NCBI GenBank assembly: GCA_932521025.1
Contig: OW051472.1
Span: 8,866,001-8,930,000, forward strand
Direction: 5' to 3'
Length of the DNA: 64,000 bases
DNA from: Oscheius onirici
Taxonomy: Eukaryota; Nematoda; Chromadorea; Rhabditida; Rhabditidae
The position numbers and the translations under genes were made by a program. This document shows positions 62,750 through 64,000 of this stretch, in pieces. How positions within the stretch are numbered: the stretch's first letter is position 1; the number at the start of each line of letters is the position of its first letter. The notes below the pieces were generated by a model. That model had not been told where the DNA came from and made no database searches. It saw nothing but the letters and a program-made list of their open reading frames with translations.

Positions 62750-63848
62750 TCACCACTCGGCGAACAGATCCTTCTCCCGTTGATTGGCTATCACTTCTGG
62801 CTCCACATTCTCGTCGTACTGATCAAAGTTCCCGGTGTCTCCGTCATGGAAAAGAGTCGGCACGATTGGAGGCTAAAACTTGATTGATTGCCCTCTACTT
62901 CCGGTTACCTCAATTCTTAGAGCCACCAGATCAGTCCAATTGATCTTTTGGAACCATTTGTGTTCTATGACATCCTGGGAGCCGTTCTTCATACAGCCAA
63001 TCCGTTGAGTCCTGTCGACTGTTAACAGCTTCTTGACCAAATCCTTTGCGACGAGATTGAAGCTACGAGGAAACTTGAGCTTGTGCTCGATGATCTTGTC
63101 ATAGATTTCATTTGTGGTCTTGCCGCGGAATGGCGGCTTGCCGGCCATCATTTCGTAGATGAGAATTCCCAGTGCCCACCAATCGACACTCTTGTTGTGT
63201 CCCTTGTTCGATAGTGATTCCGGAGAAAGGTACTCCGGCGTGCCACAGAGTGTATAGGTCCTGGAATTTAAGCGATTAGTTTGATCTGACCACTGATCAG
63301 TGTAATGTGTTTGCTGACAAGCCCCTCTCACCTGTCTCGAAGCTCTTTGGCAAAACCAAAGTCGGCCATTTTGATGTGTCCTTCCCGTGTCAGCATCAGA
63401 TTTTCCGGCTTCAAGTCTCGATAAACTATCGACTTGGAATGAATGTAGTCCAATGCAGAGACGATTTCAGCAGCGTAAAAACGAGACATGCTGTTGGAGA
63501 AAACTCTAAATTTTCGTTATTTCTTCTTCCAGTAAAAATTAGACAAACCTAGATGCCCGAAGATAGCTGAACAGTTCGCCTCCGGGAATAAATTCCATGA
63601 TCATAAAAAGGTTATTGGCATCTACATCGGTAGCATATCTGAGGCAACTTTGTTTTCTTTTTTCCCTCCCAGCTCTTACAGTTTTACAATGAAGGGATGA
63701 CTGAGCTTGGTCAGAATCTGCTTCTCGTTGTGAACATGCGTCACCTGTCGCGTCTGGACAACTTTATGCATATTGAGTCGTTTCAGGGCAAAGAACTGGT
63801 TGTTCCTCTTGTGCTTGGCCAGCTCGACGCGTCCAAACGTTCCCGTTC
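62750..63848 (-). CDS. PRKX-type AGC protein kinase (5' end outside window or unresolved)
   Basis: Exons read from 63848 downward: [24 protein letters not shown] (glycine loop and the ALK Lys), [89 protein letters not shown], and the AGC tail [20 protein letters not shown], ending REKDLFAEW with stop at 62750. Tail and [16 protein letters not shown] match PRKX / PKA-catalytic-like kinases. YRD replaces HRD's His, as in PKA. The exon carrying the first glycine of the loop lies beyond 63870; a candidate (..LKMTG before a GT near 63955) is not certain, so the N-terminus is missing. Confidence 0.9.
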
Positions 63849-64000
63849 CTGTAAATTGGATATAAGATCCCACAGTTTTTTTTCTCCCGCCCCCGCTAGT
63901 ATAATAGCTCTTGTTGGGGAGACAGTGTCAATCATAAACGAGCCTTTTCCGCCTACCAGTCATTTTCAGGCCGAGGAGACCCAATTAGATGTCCTCGGGG

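Overview
This is a eukaryotic nuclear contig, most likely from a free-living or parasitic nematode. The evidence is short introns (often 40-70 bp) with strong TTTTCAG or TTTTAG acceptors, compact genes on both strands, AG acceptor-like sites 2-7 bp before several start codons (as expected for spliced-leader trans-splicing), and the protein families present. I cannot assign a genus. All spliced models were read by hand from splice signals and frame. Boundaries of the best genes should be close; those marked uncertain may be off by an exon.

Layout, left to right. 0.6-9.5 kb: a four-TM protein (+), then three minus-strand genes: a Myb/SANT-like protein, a 902-aa C2H2 / transposase-derived-looking DNA-binding protein, and a secreted CAP/SCP protein. 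9.5-13.8 kb: gene-poor, with two tiny possibly paralogous genes and a foldback element. 13.85-22.5 kb: a very large type II membrane protein with a SEA-like region and about eight tandem vWA-like domains, only one with an intact MIDAS. 23.8-33.9 kb: a complete Crumbs orthologue (about 26 EGF repeats, three laminin G domains, TM, C-terminal ERLI). 34.6-39.2 kb: a small secreted protein and a secreted precursor with a Gln-rich middle, an RKKR site and an IL-17-like cysteine domain. 39.2-44.2 kb: IMPACT (-), divergent from NAA50 (+), which is followed closely by a pi-class GST, possibly an operon. 44.3-50 kb: an unidentified coiled-coil gene (-) and a copine (+). 50-52.2 kb: a 2.1-kb inverted repeat containing a minigene. 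52.3-61.3 kb: minus-strand genes for two further four-TM proteins, a WAP-repeat secreted protein and two tandem paralogous secreted proteins, plus a LINE fragment. 62.7-64 kb: a PRKX-type AGC kinase running off the right edge.

Housekeeping genes (IMPACT, NAA50, GST, copine, PRKX) are mixed with many secreted or membrane proteins that look epithelial or cuticular (Crumbs, vWA array, CAP, WAP, Ig-like pair). Introns and spacers are full of foldback (inverted-repeat) elements. One family has at least eight copies with common TACCGTAAAA termini in two core subfamilies. Three tRNA-derived SINE-like sequences are also present.
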